Assembly: GCA_951799425.1 (NCBI GenBank) | Contig: OX637393.1 | Span: 33,967,244-34,031,243 of the forward strand | Source of the DNA: Ilex aquifolium | Lineage: Eukaryota > Streptophyta > Magnoliopsida > Aquifoliales > Aquifoliaceae | Length of the DNA: 64,000 nucleotides | Reading direction: 5' to 3' | Shown: piece after piece, positions 34,510-44,945 of the stretch | Position numbering within the stretch: position 1 is the first letter of the stretch | Layout of the letters: every line of letters starts with the position of its first letter | The notes under the pieces: generated by a model | What the model saw: only the letters and a program-made list of their open reading frames with translations | Databases searched by the model: none | Told to the model about the DNA's origin: nothing | Translations under genes and position numbers: made by a program

Positions 34510-37160
34510 ATGCATTATGGTGGTAAGTTCAAGTATATGCCCCGCAGAATGTACTTAGGAGAGAAAGTTAACCATTTTGATTTTTGTGATGTTGATAAGA
34601 TCTCTCTCTCTGAGATAAGTGAAATGACAAAAGAATTACAGTGTGAGGTGGTTACTAGTTGTCACTATAGACTTCCTGCAATGGATCTCACTAATGGTTT
34701 AAGGATGTTGAATGATGACAGTGATGTATTAGGAATGCTAGAGTGGGTTCCCAAGAACAAGGTAATAGAAGTATACCTGGAAAATGACTTGGTTGACGAA
34801 GATGAGGTTAGTGAGAATGATGCACAGGAAGAATATGATGCATAGGAAGAGTATGATGCAGTTGATGGTGATCATTCCGATGCATCAAATTATGAAGAAG
34901 TGTCTAACAGTGGTGAGGAAGAAACTGATGATTACTTGTTTGACAGATATGTAGACAATGTGGCTGAGTTTGGTGGTTTGGCTGAAGATATAAACATGAG
35001 GCAGTAATGCACAAATAATAGTAAACCTGCAGTGGACACAGATGTCCTCTCTGATGATAATGTAGTGGACAGTTCTAAACCAAGACCAAGATATGAAGAA
35101 TTTAGTGCAAACAAAGACATGGAACATCCTGAATTCAATTTTGGTTTGTTGTTTGCGTCATCGCAGCAATTTAAGCAAGCTGTTAAACATTATGCCATTT
35201 GGAAAGGGAAGGACATAAATTTTGTCAGTAATGAGAAGCACAGGGTCAGGGCTAAGTGCAAGCCACCTTGTGAGTGGATGATATTTGCATCCAAGATCCA
35301 AGATGAAGATACAATGCAAGTGAAGACATTTAATGATGAACACACTAACTACAATTGGTCATGGCATAACAGACATGTAACAGCAAACTAGCTATCTAAA
35401 AAATACATGTGCAAGATTAGATCAAATCCTAAATGGCCATTACAAGCCTTTAGGGAAGTTGTGGAGGAAGACCATCATGTGGGTGTGTCTATAAATGTGG
35501 TGTGGAGAGCAAAAGAAGCTGCTAAAAATGTTATTCAAGGCAATCACAAAGAATAGTACAGAAGGATATAGGATTACTGTGAAGAAATAAAGAGAACACA
35601 TCCAAGGTCTACTTTAGTTGTAGATGACGAACAAAACAACCCTAGGGAAGTGAATCAAATGTTCAAAAGATTTTACTGTTGCTTAGGACCTTTGAAAGAA
35701 GGATTTATACAAGATTGCAGGACATATATAGGCATAGATGGCTGCCACTTGTCAGGCCCCTAACCTGGACAACTATTATCAGTAGTTGGAGTAGATGCGA
35801 ACAATGGACTATGGCCTGTTGCATATGCCATAGTTGAAACAGAAAACACGTGCATGGATGTGGTTTTTGGAGTTGTTATATGAAGATATAAACATGGTGA
35901 ATCAGTTTCATTGGACTTTTATGTCTGACCAACAAAAGGTATAACGTTCTAACTGTATTCATTTTCATCTTTTAACATATTATCATGTATTATTATTTCT
36001 CACTGAATGTTGTATAATGTATTAGGGAATTCTTAATGTCATGGAGTCACTGCTACCAAATTGTGAACACAAGTATTGTCATAGACATCTTTATAATAAT
36101 TTCAAAAAAGAGCATCTACGAAATTGAAAGAGTTGATGTGGGATTGTGCTAAGGCTACCAATGTAGAGTACTTTATGAAGGCAATGGATGAAGTGAAGAA
36201 GGAGAATCCAAGTGCTTTTGACTGGTTGGTCACATCTGTACAACCCTTTCATTGGAATTTATCGCACTTCTCTACCATTTCTAAACTACTCACCTTTTGA
36301 ACAACTATTGTGAATCCTTCAATAAGTTTGTTTTAGAGGCCAGAGATAAGCCAATAATCACACTGCTTGAGACTATTAGAAACTTGTTGATGGAAAGGAT
36401 ACAGAGAAGGAGATATATAATGCTTAGGTTGCCTGCTCCTAACTGTCCAATGGTTAGAAAGAAGTTAGAGACAATAATCAAAGAGTCCATGACTTGCAGG
36501 CCCATGTTTAATGGTTTGAATAGTTTTCAAGTTTTATGTTCTGATGGGGCTCAACTTGTCGTAAACATAAGAGATATAAGTTGTTGTAGGAAATGGGACC
36601 TTAGTGGAATTCCATGTGCTCATGTTGTGTCAGTAATTTACTATCATGGTAGAGACCCTCACTTGTTTGTTGATGATTGTTTCAAGAAAGAGACGTACTT
36701 AAAGACATATGACCATGTATTGCATCCTATCAATGGAAGTGATTTGTGGCCTCCAACAGGAAAAATACCCCTATATCCACCTATAGCTCATGTGCAACCA
36801 GGCAAACCAAAGAAAGCAAGAAGAAGATAATTTGATGAGCCTCCAAAAGTTGGGAAATTCGGTAGGAAAAGAGTTAAGATGACATGTAGCAAATATGGTG
36901 CCACAGCCAAAGAAGTTGCGAAGGGCCAAACAGTCTACCAAGCCCAGTCCAAAGGGTGGAAAAAATTGTTTCAACTAATGCTACAGGTGGTAGAAGACCT
37001 AAATTGTCTGTGAGTGTCTACTACTTATGATACTTAGTTATTTGTTATGATCATATTTGCCTTCATACTCAAATGTTATATTTCAATGTAGGTAAAAAAA
37101 TTTAAAGCCAAAGAACCACAAGCTCAGTCCCAATTCAATCATAGACATCAAGCACAAATG
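34510..37160 (+). pseudogene. MURA-type MULE transposase gene, decayed
   Basis: The N-terminal domain begins MHYGGKFKYMPRRMYLG (34510-34845), then an acidic linker, then the MuDR DNA-binding domain (35032-35391: HPEFNFGLLFASSQQFKQAV, CKPPCEWMIFA). The MULE catalytic core follows, with first aspartate in YIGIDGCHLSG (codon 35737-35739) and second in FMSDQQKG (35927-35929). A C..H..H segment (EHKYCHRHLYNNF) comes next, the likely acidic residue is in NNYCESFN (about 36300), and a SWIM zinc finger CRKWDLSGIPCAHV lies near 36590-36635. A GT-AG intron of 87 bp at 35939-36025 splits DQQK from GIL. The C-terminus has a damaged CCHC knuckle and perhaps a second intron (about 37009-37091). At least six in-frame stops (34843, 35005, 35389, 35554, 35569, 35761) and about four frameshifts make it a pseudogene. 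Confidence 0.92.
35939..36025 (+). other. intron in MULE transposase gene, 87 bp
   Basis: The sequence turns from the MSDQQK reading to non-coding DNA at a GT (35939) and resumes with GILNVMESLLPNCEHKYCHR directly after an AG (36025). The codon phase is preserved across it. Confidence 0.8.
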
Positions 37161-37387
37161 TAACTTAGTCACATTCAGCAGTTCATGGTCGTTTTTGTGT
37201 GAGACCAGAGATGTCACAACCTCCGCAATCTCATCATCCCAATGAGGGCTGGCCATCTTCATCAGAGGGTCAGAGGGTTGTAACACTCTCATCACTACAA
37301 AAAAAAAAATTGAAGCAATGAGAAAAAAGAAAAAGTATGGTGGACATTGAACTCAATAGCTTGACTGGTGGCTGAGTATTTTGTAAG

Positions 37388-37693
37388 ATGGACAAAGAAG
37401 AAGGTGGAAATAACTTAGCAGGATGTGCAAAATTCTCCAGATGGATGTTCTTTATTTTTGGGTTCTTGGAGTTTTTTGCTTTTTGTTTTGGTCTTTGTTT
37501 TGTATTAGCTAAGTGCAAGCCACCTTGTAACAACTGCTCGAGTGTTGTGTTTTGTATAGATGAACCTCTTATTATGAAGCAAAGCTTTTTGTCTCAAGTA
37601 TCATTTTTTTTGCCTGCAGAATCATTTTCTGCCTTCTGTTTGAAGGCACTGATTCATCTGAAGTATATCAAAGCAACATTTATCCATTATTAA
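37388..37693 (+). other. uncharacterised open frame between the two MULE genes
   Basis: A 101-codon open frame with a hydrophobic stretch (MFFIFGFLEFFAFCFGLCFVL) and cysteines in CKPPCNNC. It shares a 21-nt identical segment (37508-37528) with the transposase gene (35251-35271). No family is recognised. It may be a chance open frame over the shared 3' region. Confidence 0.2.
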
Positions 37694-37883
37694 TAATAAA
37701 CATATGGTAGATGCTCACTAATAAGAAACTCAAACAAATACACCAACTACATATTTCCATTAATAATTAGCATTACATCATTACTAACTTAACAAACCAT
37801 CAATATGATACAAGCAATTCATATTCCCATTCTCATTACAACTACAATTTTTTCACATTCAGCACTTTCTCCTGCAATTTCTC

Positions 37884-38347
37884 TTAATCAAATTTTACAC
37901 TCGGTTCAAGTTGAATGACTAAGCTTGTTGATGCTTCTCCACCAGATCCATTGTTGGATAATGCCCACACTACCAACCATGAAATTAGCAATGCAATCCA
38001 CAAGAAACATTCTCTTCTTTTTTGTTTGCTAGCTTGTTTCTCTGCCACTGAAACTCGTTTTATAAGTCCTGGGATTATCTGTCGCGCACGAGGACATATA
38101 GGACGGTTGTACACTCGAAGAACCCGCAACCCCCATTCTACAAGTACATGAACATGTATATGTTAGAATCTATAAATTAACTACAAGAGAAGAACCTTAG
38201 TGGTAGTAAACATCCATGACTTGGTTTCAGTCCAGGCTGTATATGTTAGAAACTTACCATGGACATGTAGCAAGAGAAGAACCTCCTGTCTAGATTAATA
38301 TCGGTCCAGAACGTCTTCATCACTGCTCTTCTCCCACAATGGCCTTA
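37884..38347 (-). pseudogene. GRF-type zinc-finger gene carried by the MULE
   Basis: On the minus strand, exon 1 (38347-38258) reads GHCGRRAVMKTFWTDINLDR and then RFFSCYMSM. Exon 2 (38137 leftward) reads NGGCGFFEC and then, one frame over, YNRPICPRARQIIPGLIKRV, followed by a basic helix and a hydrophobic segment LWIALLISWLVVWAL. A 120-bp GT-AG intron (38138-38257) joins them in phase. CGRR, KTxWTxxN, RRFFxC and GCGFFE are the GRF zinc-finger signature, known from nucleic-acid-binding plant proteins. The C-terminal membrane-like tail is also seen in plant GRF proteins. One frameshift after GFFE and no clear start codon make this copy broken. It faces the transposase gene tail to tail. Confidence 0.8.
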
Positions 38348-38419
38348 AACATCCATGGCATGGTTTCCTCTCTCTCTCTCTTTCTCTCTCAACTGGACAG
38401 AACAAAGAAGCTGGGTCAA

Positions 38420-38677
38420 ATAAACAGAGCATCAGGTAATGGGAGGGAATTTTGGCGCCTAAACTCTTACACAATAGGTGAAATTTCGAAAATGCCCTTC
38501 AATATATGTCATCTGCAATTGTCGTTAGGGTTTTATCCCTATTTAACGTTGAAATCTAACGGAAGGTGTTGATTAAAATGATTTAAATAGTTGAGGGGCT
38601 AAAATAAAAAAATTGAAAGTTTAGGGTGCAATTTAAAACAAACGGCAAAGTTCATGGGTCATTTATGTGGTTTACTC
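38420..38677 (-). repeat. right terminal inverted repeat of the MULE
   Basis: Inverted copy of 33606-33860 with scattered differences. Ends GGTTTACTC, followed by the TAAATAATA duplication. Confidence 0.93.
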
Positions 38678-38686
38678 TAAATAATA

Positions 38687-39047
38687 AAGTAGTGGAACTT
38701 AGCTAACATGTTTTTGTGGACAGCTTTCCTTCATTTCTTTTTTTTTGGAAATGATCCTTCCTTACTCCAATTCTAGCTTTTTTAATTTTCTTCAATGTCA
38801 TTATTTTTCTTTTTACAATAAAGATCTAGGATTAAAGTATTATTTATGCAGATGGGTACAGAAATTAGGCCCATGGACAAGTCTTTCGTTGCAAGAGAGC
38901 TCTGAAAGGTAAAGAAGCTTATGCGGGAGCACTTGTAACTATAAGAGTCACATAAAAAAAACTCTATATTTTTGTGAAAAGTTTGAACCTTAGGGTACAA
39001 TCATCTCTCTCTGTTCTCCTAGATTCATCGTTATGCTTATGAACATG
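38687..39047. other. AT-rich spacer
   Basis: Nothing recognised between the MULE and the chromovirus. Confidence 0.5.
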
Positions 39048-39053
39048 GTAGCT

Positions 39054-40375
39054 TGTTACCCCCTTAGCTCATTGGCTCGGCATTGGCATGTGGCTACCTC
39101 GCCCAAAGACGCCCATACCTTAGCCAAATTGGGTTATACTTGGTGAAGTAAACCCTTAGTGCAAAGTTGGCTTCCTAAGGATTTGGATGTTTACTTGGTT
39201 AAGTAACAAAGTGGTTCGGCAAAGGCTCGAGTGGCATGCAACGACTATGCCCCTGGCTTAAATTATTATGACTACTCGACTTAGAGGATATATGTTGCTA
39301 TCACTATATTTTTGCTCACTAATGCTATTATAGGGGGGTTGCTCTGTGAAAGGGATACCAGACCAGTCTCCCTAGGGACCATTATGCCCCTAAGTCTTGG
39401 CACACCAAAGTAAGGCATGGCCTCAATAAATGCTTTTCATAGGTGAGGCAAGGCATTCCAAAGTCCAAGACCCTAGATATGGGGCCAATGATTGGAGGGA
39501 CTTGTCATTGGCGAAAGCCCCATGCATGGTTGAGGAATGCAGCTTATGTATGGGCACGTTGGGCACGACCAGAGGGTTGATTGAAGCCTTATGCATGGCT
39601 GAGGAAGGTAGCTCATGCATGGGCACGTTGGCACAAGCAAGCAAGGCTAACTGGGTGGCTCGATTTGTGAGGCATTGCTAGCTTGGAAGACCAAGCCATG
39701 AGCTAGGTACGGCTTGGCACGAAGACAAGGCTAATTCAAGTGTTATGGGCTTACAAGAAAAGGCACATGCACAACATGTGAGGACGTTTAGGCTTGTGCA
39801 CTGCAAATGGTGGCAGTTTCAGTCGATTGCTACTCGTGCATGGCATGCAGGGCGGTTCTGTGTAGTTGCTGGCATGTTAACAGAATGCAGGGTGGTTCTG
39901 TGCATGTGCACACAGCATGCAGAGAAGTTATGGGCAATTTTCGGTTGGGTCAGCCAACAGTTGCAACTGTCTCTGCCTTGACTAGCACATTAGGGAGAGT
40001 GGTTGAAGGTCTCAGCCATGGTCAGTAGGCTTGTGGGCGAATCTAATGGTGCTTTGTAGTTACTTAGGTGGTTGGGTTTGTAACCGCCACTTTGTATGCT
40101 ATATATAAGCATGTCTAGGTCTGTAGTGCAACCAAGAGAGTTGGGCACAGTTTGTAAGCAAACCCTTGGCTGAGTTTCCTTTAGGCTTTGCTAAGAAAGA
40201 AAAAAGTTTGGTCAATTGGCCTGTAATGCTTGTGTGTCGTTGTGAGTTTGCTTGCTTGTCCATATTTTGTTCATGTGTGCATTTCTATGAGCTTTTGAGT
40301 CATTGGTTGAGACTGAGTTTCGGATCTCAGTGCCATCACGAGGCAAAAAATTGAGAGAAAATTGACCTCGTGACA
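39054..40375 (+). repeat. 5' LTR of chromovirus
   Basis: Direct repeat of 44946-46264. Contains a promoter word CTATATATAAGC (about 40099-40110) in its 3' third and ends CTCGTGACA, just before the primer site. Confidence 0.9.
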
Positions 40376-40377
40376 GT

Positions 40378-40390
40378 TGGTATCAGAGCT
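40378..40390 (+). other. primer binding site of the chromovirus
   Basis: TTGGTATCAGAGC is complementary to the 3' end of plant initiator methionine tRNA and lies two bases after the 5' LTR. Confidence 0.9.
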
Positions 40391-40403
40391 TCAATTTTTT
40401 ATC

Positions 40404-41430
40404 ATGGCTGTTGGAAACGTTGCTAAATTGCCAGAACATGTGACCCATCTCAAGGATTTTCTGGGCGCCCCTGAAAGTGATGTTATAACCAACGTGGTTG
40501 TGCAGATGGAGCAGCATGCTGTTCAAATTGTCGATTTAAAGATGGCCTTTTATAGCTACGTGGCCAACAACGATGCAAAGCTTGCAACTATGATGGAGGA
40601 CATTTTGTCCCTCACTGAAGTTGTCAAAACCAATCTGAAGGATCTTGAAGATGAATTGTCCCTAGTGAAGAGGGCCATGAATTCTCGACCTGCTGTAGGC
40701 GAGATGTCTTCAAAAATTAAGGTCCCTGAACCTAATGTCTTCAAATGCACCCGAAGCGCCAAGGATCTGGAGAATTTTTCGTGGGACATGGAGCAGTACT
40801 TTAAAGCTGCCCATGTGTCTGCTGGAGGGAAGGTGACCATTACCAGCATGTACCTTTCTAGCAACACCAAGCTTTGGTGGTGAACCCAAAATGAGGATGA
40901 TGCATCTGCTAGGCATGCCAAAATTGAGACGTGGGATACAATAAAGAAGGAATTGAAGGATCAATTCCTCCCTAGCAACACAACCTAGATTGCTAGGGAT
41001 TCGTTCAAGAAATTGAAGCACACTGGAACTATTCATGATTACGTAAAGGAGTTTAGTTCGTTGATGTTGGACATCAAGAACATGTTTGAGGAGGACAAAC
41101 TCTTCAATTGCATGTCCGGGTTGCAAGGCTAGGCACAAGCCGAATTGCGTAGGTTGGGGGCACATGATTTGCCCACTGTCATCGCTGTTGTGGACGGCCT
41201 AGTTGACTTCAAAATGGGCAGTAGTTAAGGCCCTTCTGAAAAGAAAAAGAAAGATGGTGGCGGTAGGAAGGATAAAGCTGGCACTTCCAAAGACATAAAG
41301 AAGGCGGATTGGAAGAAAAAGAAGAACGTTGCTGACTCTAAAAGCCAGACAACAGCCAGAAGAAGAAAAACTTTGATTTTGGTTGTTTTCTCTGCGGTGG
41401 CCTCCATCGCGTCAAGGACTGCACCAGGCG
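40404..41430 (+). pseudogene. chromovirus gag remnant
   Basis: Opens MAVGNVAKLPEHVTHLKDFL, contains a coiled region and KVPEPNVFKCTRSAKDLENF, then the capsid core (DQFLPS-like, EYVKEFSSLMLDI-like words), a lysine-rich tail and a CCHC knuckle (CFLCGGLHRVKDC, 41386-41424). Typical of plant chromovirus gag. Broken fossil. Confidence 0.78.
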
Positions 41431-41560
41431 GGAGAAGTTGAGTGCCCTAATTGCTACAAGTGGGGATGACAGTGACGATGCATGCCCCACTCGGATTAAT
41501 CCTCTACAATTGTTGAACACAATCATTGTGGGCAAAGTTTAGCAACCCCACAAAGGCCTA

Positions 41561-42145
41561 ATGTTTGTACAGACTTGGGTGAACAGCAAGGAAGTCTTGG
41601 CTATGGTGGATATAGGAGCCAACCATAACTTCGTTGCCCAGAGGGAAGTAGGAAAGTTTAGCCTACAATTGAGAGAGAATGCTAGCAAGCTCAAGGCAGT
41701 AAATTCTGAAACAATGCAGGTGTATGTCATGACAGAAATATGCCTAAAGGTGGCTCTATGGGAAGGCCATGTGAGCTTGATGGTTGTGCCCTTGGACGAC
41801 TTTGATGTCATCCTCGGGAATGAGTTATTTATTAAGGCAAAGGTGGCCCTGATGTCACATCTAAACGGGGTGCTGATCTCGAATGAGAAAGCATCATGCT
41901 ATGTGCCTGCAGTGATGGTAGACCAAAGTAAGAAAGAAGGCAAGTGGAAGATGGAGATGTTGTCTGCTATGCAAGTGAAAGTTGGACTGCAAAAGAGAGA
42001 GACGACATACCTCGTAGCTTTAGTGGAGATCAAACCAGATGTGCTGGTTGAAGTGTCTGATACAGTGGCAGATATTTTGGGGGAATTTGCTGATGTTATG
42101 CCCCCCATAACTCCCCCAACGCCTTCCGCCCAGTCGCGCAATTGA
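41561..42145 (+). pseudogene. chromovirus protease region, open stretch
   Basis: An open stretch of 194 codons. VNSKEVLAMVDIGANHNFVA carries the aspartic protease core, LMVVPLDDFDVILGNELF the flap and C-terminal motif, and a linker toward RT ends in FADVMPPITPPT-like text. Fossil. Confidence 0.78.
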
Positions 42146-42289
42146 CCACAAGATCAAGCTGGAGCCTGGTGCAAAGCCTCTAGCCCATGCCCCTTACCAT
42201 ATGTCACCTATAGAACTGGCAGAATTAAGGAGGCAGTTGAACAAGTTACAAGATTCTGACAGTATGAAGTCGTCCAAGGCACATATGGA

Positions 42290-42976
42290 ACCCCAGTTCT
42301 GTTCCAAAAGAAGCAAGACGGTTCGCTGCGAATATGCATTGACTATCGGCCCTTGAACAAGGTGACAATCAAAAACAAGTACCCTATTCCAAATGTTGTT
42401 GATTTGTTCGATAGGCTTTCCAAGTCAACCTTCTATACGAAATTGGACCTAAGGACAAGGTATTGGCAAGTTGGGATTGTAGAAAGAAATGAGTCTAAGA
42501 CTGCGTTTGTGACGCGTTATGGGTCTTTTGAATTCCCTGTAATGCCGTTTGAGCTTACAAACGCCACGGTAACTTTCTGTAATCTAATTAATGATGTCTT
42601 TTATGAGTATATTGATGTCTTTGTGGTTGTGTATTTGGATGATATTGTGGTCTATAATGAGACGTTGGAGGATCATCTAGACCATTTGAGGACAGTGTTC
42701 TCACAGCTTAGATAGCACCAGTTGTATGTCAAAAATGAGAAATGTGAATTTTTTCACCAAGAAGTGATGTTCTTGGGGCACTGGATTAACAAAGGCCAAA
42801 TCCAGATGGATGAAAGGAATGTGAAGACAATCGTTGATTGGTCTGCACCAACCAAGGTGCCTGAACTGCGGTCGTTTCTTGGCCTAGCCAATTATTATCG
42901 CAAGTTCATTGAGGGATATTCCAAAAAGTGTAATGTCTTGAATGACTTGCTAAAGAAGGACCAGAAATGGAACTAG
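42290..42976 (+). pseudogene. chromovirus reverse transcriptase remnant
   Basis: Words LNKVTIKNKYPIPNVVDLFD, FYTKLDLRTRYWQVGI, TAFVTRYGSFEFPVMPF, VYLDDIVVYNETLEDH (YLDD catalytic box) and [18 protein letters not shown], all gypsy RT signatures in the right order. Broken fossil. Confidence 0.85.
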
Positions 42977-43009
42977 AATGGTGTCTGTCAGATAGCTTTT
43001 GAGAAGCTG

Positions 43010-43420
43010 AAGTATGCAATATCTTCTACACCAGTGCTGAGATTGGTCGACTTCAATCTGCAATTCAAAATAAACACTGATGCATCTGATCGTGTCATTG
43101 GAGGAGTCCTTGTTCAAGAGGGACACCCTTTTGCCTTTGAAAGCTGAAAAGTGAAAGATGTTGAGCAACGATACTCAGCACATGAGAAGGAAATGACTGT
43201 TGTGGTGCATTGCCTTGAAATTTGGAGGCACTACTTGTTGGGAACAAAGTTCACCGTTGTGACGGACAATGTGGTGAACACCTATTTTAAGTTCCAGAAG
43301 AAATTGACCCCAAAGTAGGCCCAATGGCAAGAATTCCTTACTGAGTTCAATTTTGTGTGGGTACATAGACCCGGGAGGCAGAATTGGGTTGCTAATGCAT
43401 TGAGTAGGAAGGAGGTCCAT
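43010..43420 (+). pseudogene. chromovirus RNase H remnant
   Basis: Words TDASDRVIGGVLVQEGHP, VEQRYSAHEKEMTVVVHCLE, and NAL(S)RK-type text near 43395. Order follows RT as in gypsy elements. Broken fossil. Confidence 0.75.
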
Positions 43421-43599
43421 GACTATGTCGCTACACTGTCCACTGTGCAAACTGACTTACTTGCTAGATTCAAAGAGCATGCCCAGATTGATATTGCTTA
43501 TGAAAATTGAAGCAACAAGTTGGCGAAGGTCTAGTGCACATATATTAGTTGGATGACGACATGTTCTATGCCAAGGATGGAAGACTCTATGTTCCTGTG

Positions 43600-44490
43600 G
43601 GAGGGGAACTAAGGCTAGAGTTGATGTGTGAGACACGTGACTCCCAGTAGGCTAGACATCCCAGAGTAGAGAAGATGCTTGAATTTTTGTCTCGCTCTTA
43701 TTACTGGCCCAGGATGGAAGATGACGTTGAGGCCTACATCAAGACTTGTCTTGTGTTCCAATTCGACAAGGTTGAGAAGAAAAAGGCAACGGGTTTGCTT
43801 CAGCCACTGCCCATCCCTAACAGACCGTGGCAGTCAACCTCGATGGATTTCATATGTAACCTGTCAAAGGTTGATGACATGCGTTCGATCATGGTGGTGG
43901 TCGATCATTTCTCCAAGTATGTGGTGTTCATTCATGCACCTTATGTTTGCCCTACAGATGTTGCTGCAGAGTTATTCTATAAGTACATGGTGAAGTACTT
44001 TAGGTTTCCGGAAGATATAGTTAGTGATCGTGACACAAGGTTCATTGACAGATTCTGGACGGTGTTGTTAATCTCATGGGTTCTGAGTTGAAGTTTTCCA
44101 CAACAAGTCATCCTCAGACTGATGGACAGGCTGAGAGGATCAATGCCTTGCTGGAGGATTATCTGCGACACTATGTTACTGCAAGCCAGAAAAATTGGGT
44201 AGAGCTGGTGGACACTGCCCAGTTTTGTTACTACTTGTACAGATTTTTGGCTACATGAATGAGTCCCAGCGAATTGGCTATGGGACAACAGCCATTTACT
44301 CCTCAGGAAGTGGTGAAACAGAAGACTGGAGGTAAATGTCCCGCTGCATATCGGTTTGCTCGTTCTAAGCAAGAGTTGTTTGATGAGGCAAAGAAAAGCT
44401 TGGCCAAAGCTGCCCGCCGAATGAAGAAGTATGTTGATCAAGGTCGCAGACCGTTGGAATTTCAAGTTGGTGACCTAGTCTTGCTGTAAT
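43600..44490 (+). pseudogene. chromovirus integrase remnant
   Basis: A zinc-binding region is followed by MLEFLSRSYYWPRMEDDVEA, the core words PIPNRPWQSTSMDFICNLSK, FPEDIVSDRDTRFID, SHPQTDGQAERINALLEDYL, and the C-terminal GQQPFTPQEV and EFQVGDLVLL segments. Standard plant gypsy integrase order. Broken fossil. Confidence 0.85.
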
Positions 44491-44770
44491 TGACTCATGT
44501 GATATCGAAAAGGATCAATAGTAAGGTAGTGCACCGCAGACTTGTTCCCAAATACGATTGCCCCTTCGAAGTGATGAAGAAGGTCGGGAATGTTGCCTAT
44601 CGCTTTAAGCTGTCTAATCGATTGAAAATTCACCCAACTTTTCATTTGAGTTTTCTGAAGCCTTTTCATGAAAACTTGTTGAATTCTGGACGGAAACAAG
44701 CCAGGAGGGCTTCACTTATAATTAGGAAACAGTTTGACAAAGAGTCAACAAGATTCTGTCTCACCGGATT

Positions 44771-44920
44771 ATGGGTCAGAGTAAGAAGAATCGTAGGACT
44801 AATTTTCTGATACATTGGAAGGGTGGTTCCGAGGCAGATGCGAGTTGGAAAAGAGATGTGACTCTCTGGCAGTTTGAAAAACAAATCAAGGAGTATTGGG
44901 ACAACCTCTCGACAAGGACG
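44771..44920 (+). pseudogene. chromodomain of the chromovirus
   Basis: NFLIHWKGGSEADASWKRDV followed by LWQFEKQIKEYWD fits the chromodomain at the end of chromovirus integrase, with the aromatic and acidic positions visible. In the family it can steer integration toward particular chromatin. The LWQFE ending resembles the Galadriel-like branch, a tentative call. Confidence 0.72.
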
Positions 44921-44945
44921 TCAAGCTCTTCTTGTGGGGGTGGTT

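Larger units (their letters stand above)
33606..38677 (+). mobile_element. Mutator-like element (MULE), 5.07 kb
   Basis: Terminal inverted repeats of about 255 bp (33606-33860 and 38420-38677) start GGGTAAACCACATAAATGG and, from the other end, GAGTAAACCACATAAATGA. A perfect 9-bp target duplication TAAATAATA lies at 33597-33605 and 38678-38686, diagnostic for Mutator. Inside are a MURA-type transposase gene on the plus strand and a GRF zinc-finger gene on the minus strand, converging. Both genes are decayed, so the copy is not autonomous now, but the complete ends could still be recognised by a related transposase. Confidence 0.96.

Noticed and set aside
37294-37315. CACTACAAAAAAA, resembling the end of a CACTA transposon
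   Set aside because: No inverted TTTTTGTAGTG partner or 3-bp duplication was found nearby.
39430-39981. Open frames within the chromovirus 5' LTR
   Set aside because: They lie in the LTR, and matching but different frames appear in the 3' LTR; by-products of non-coding sequence.
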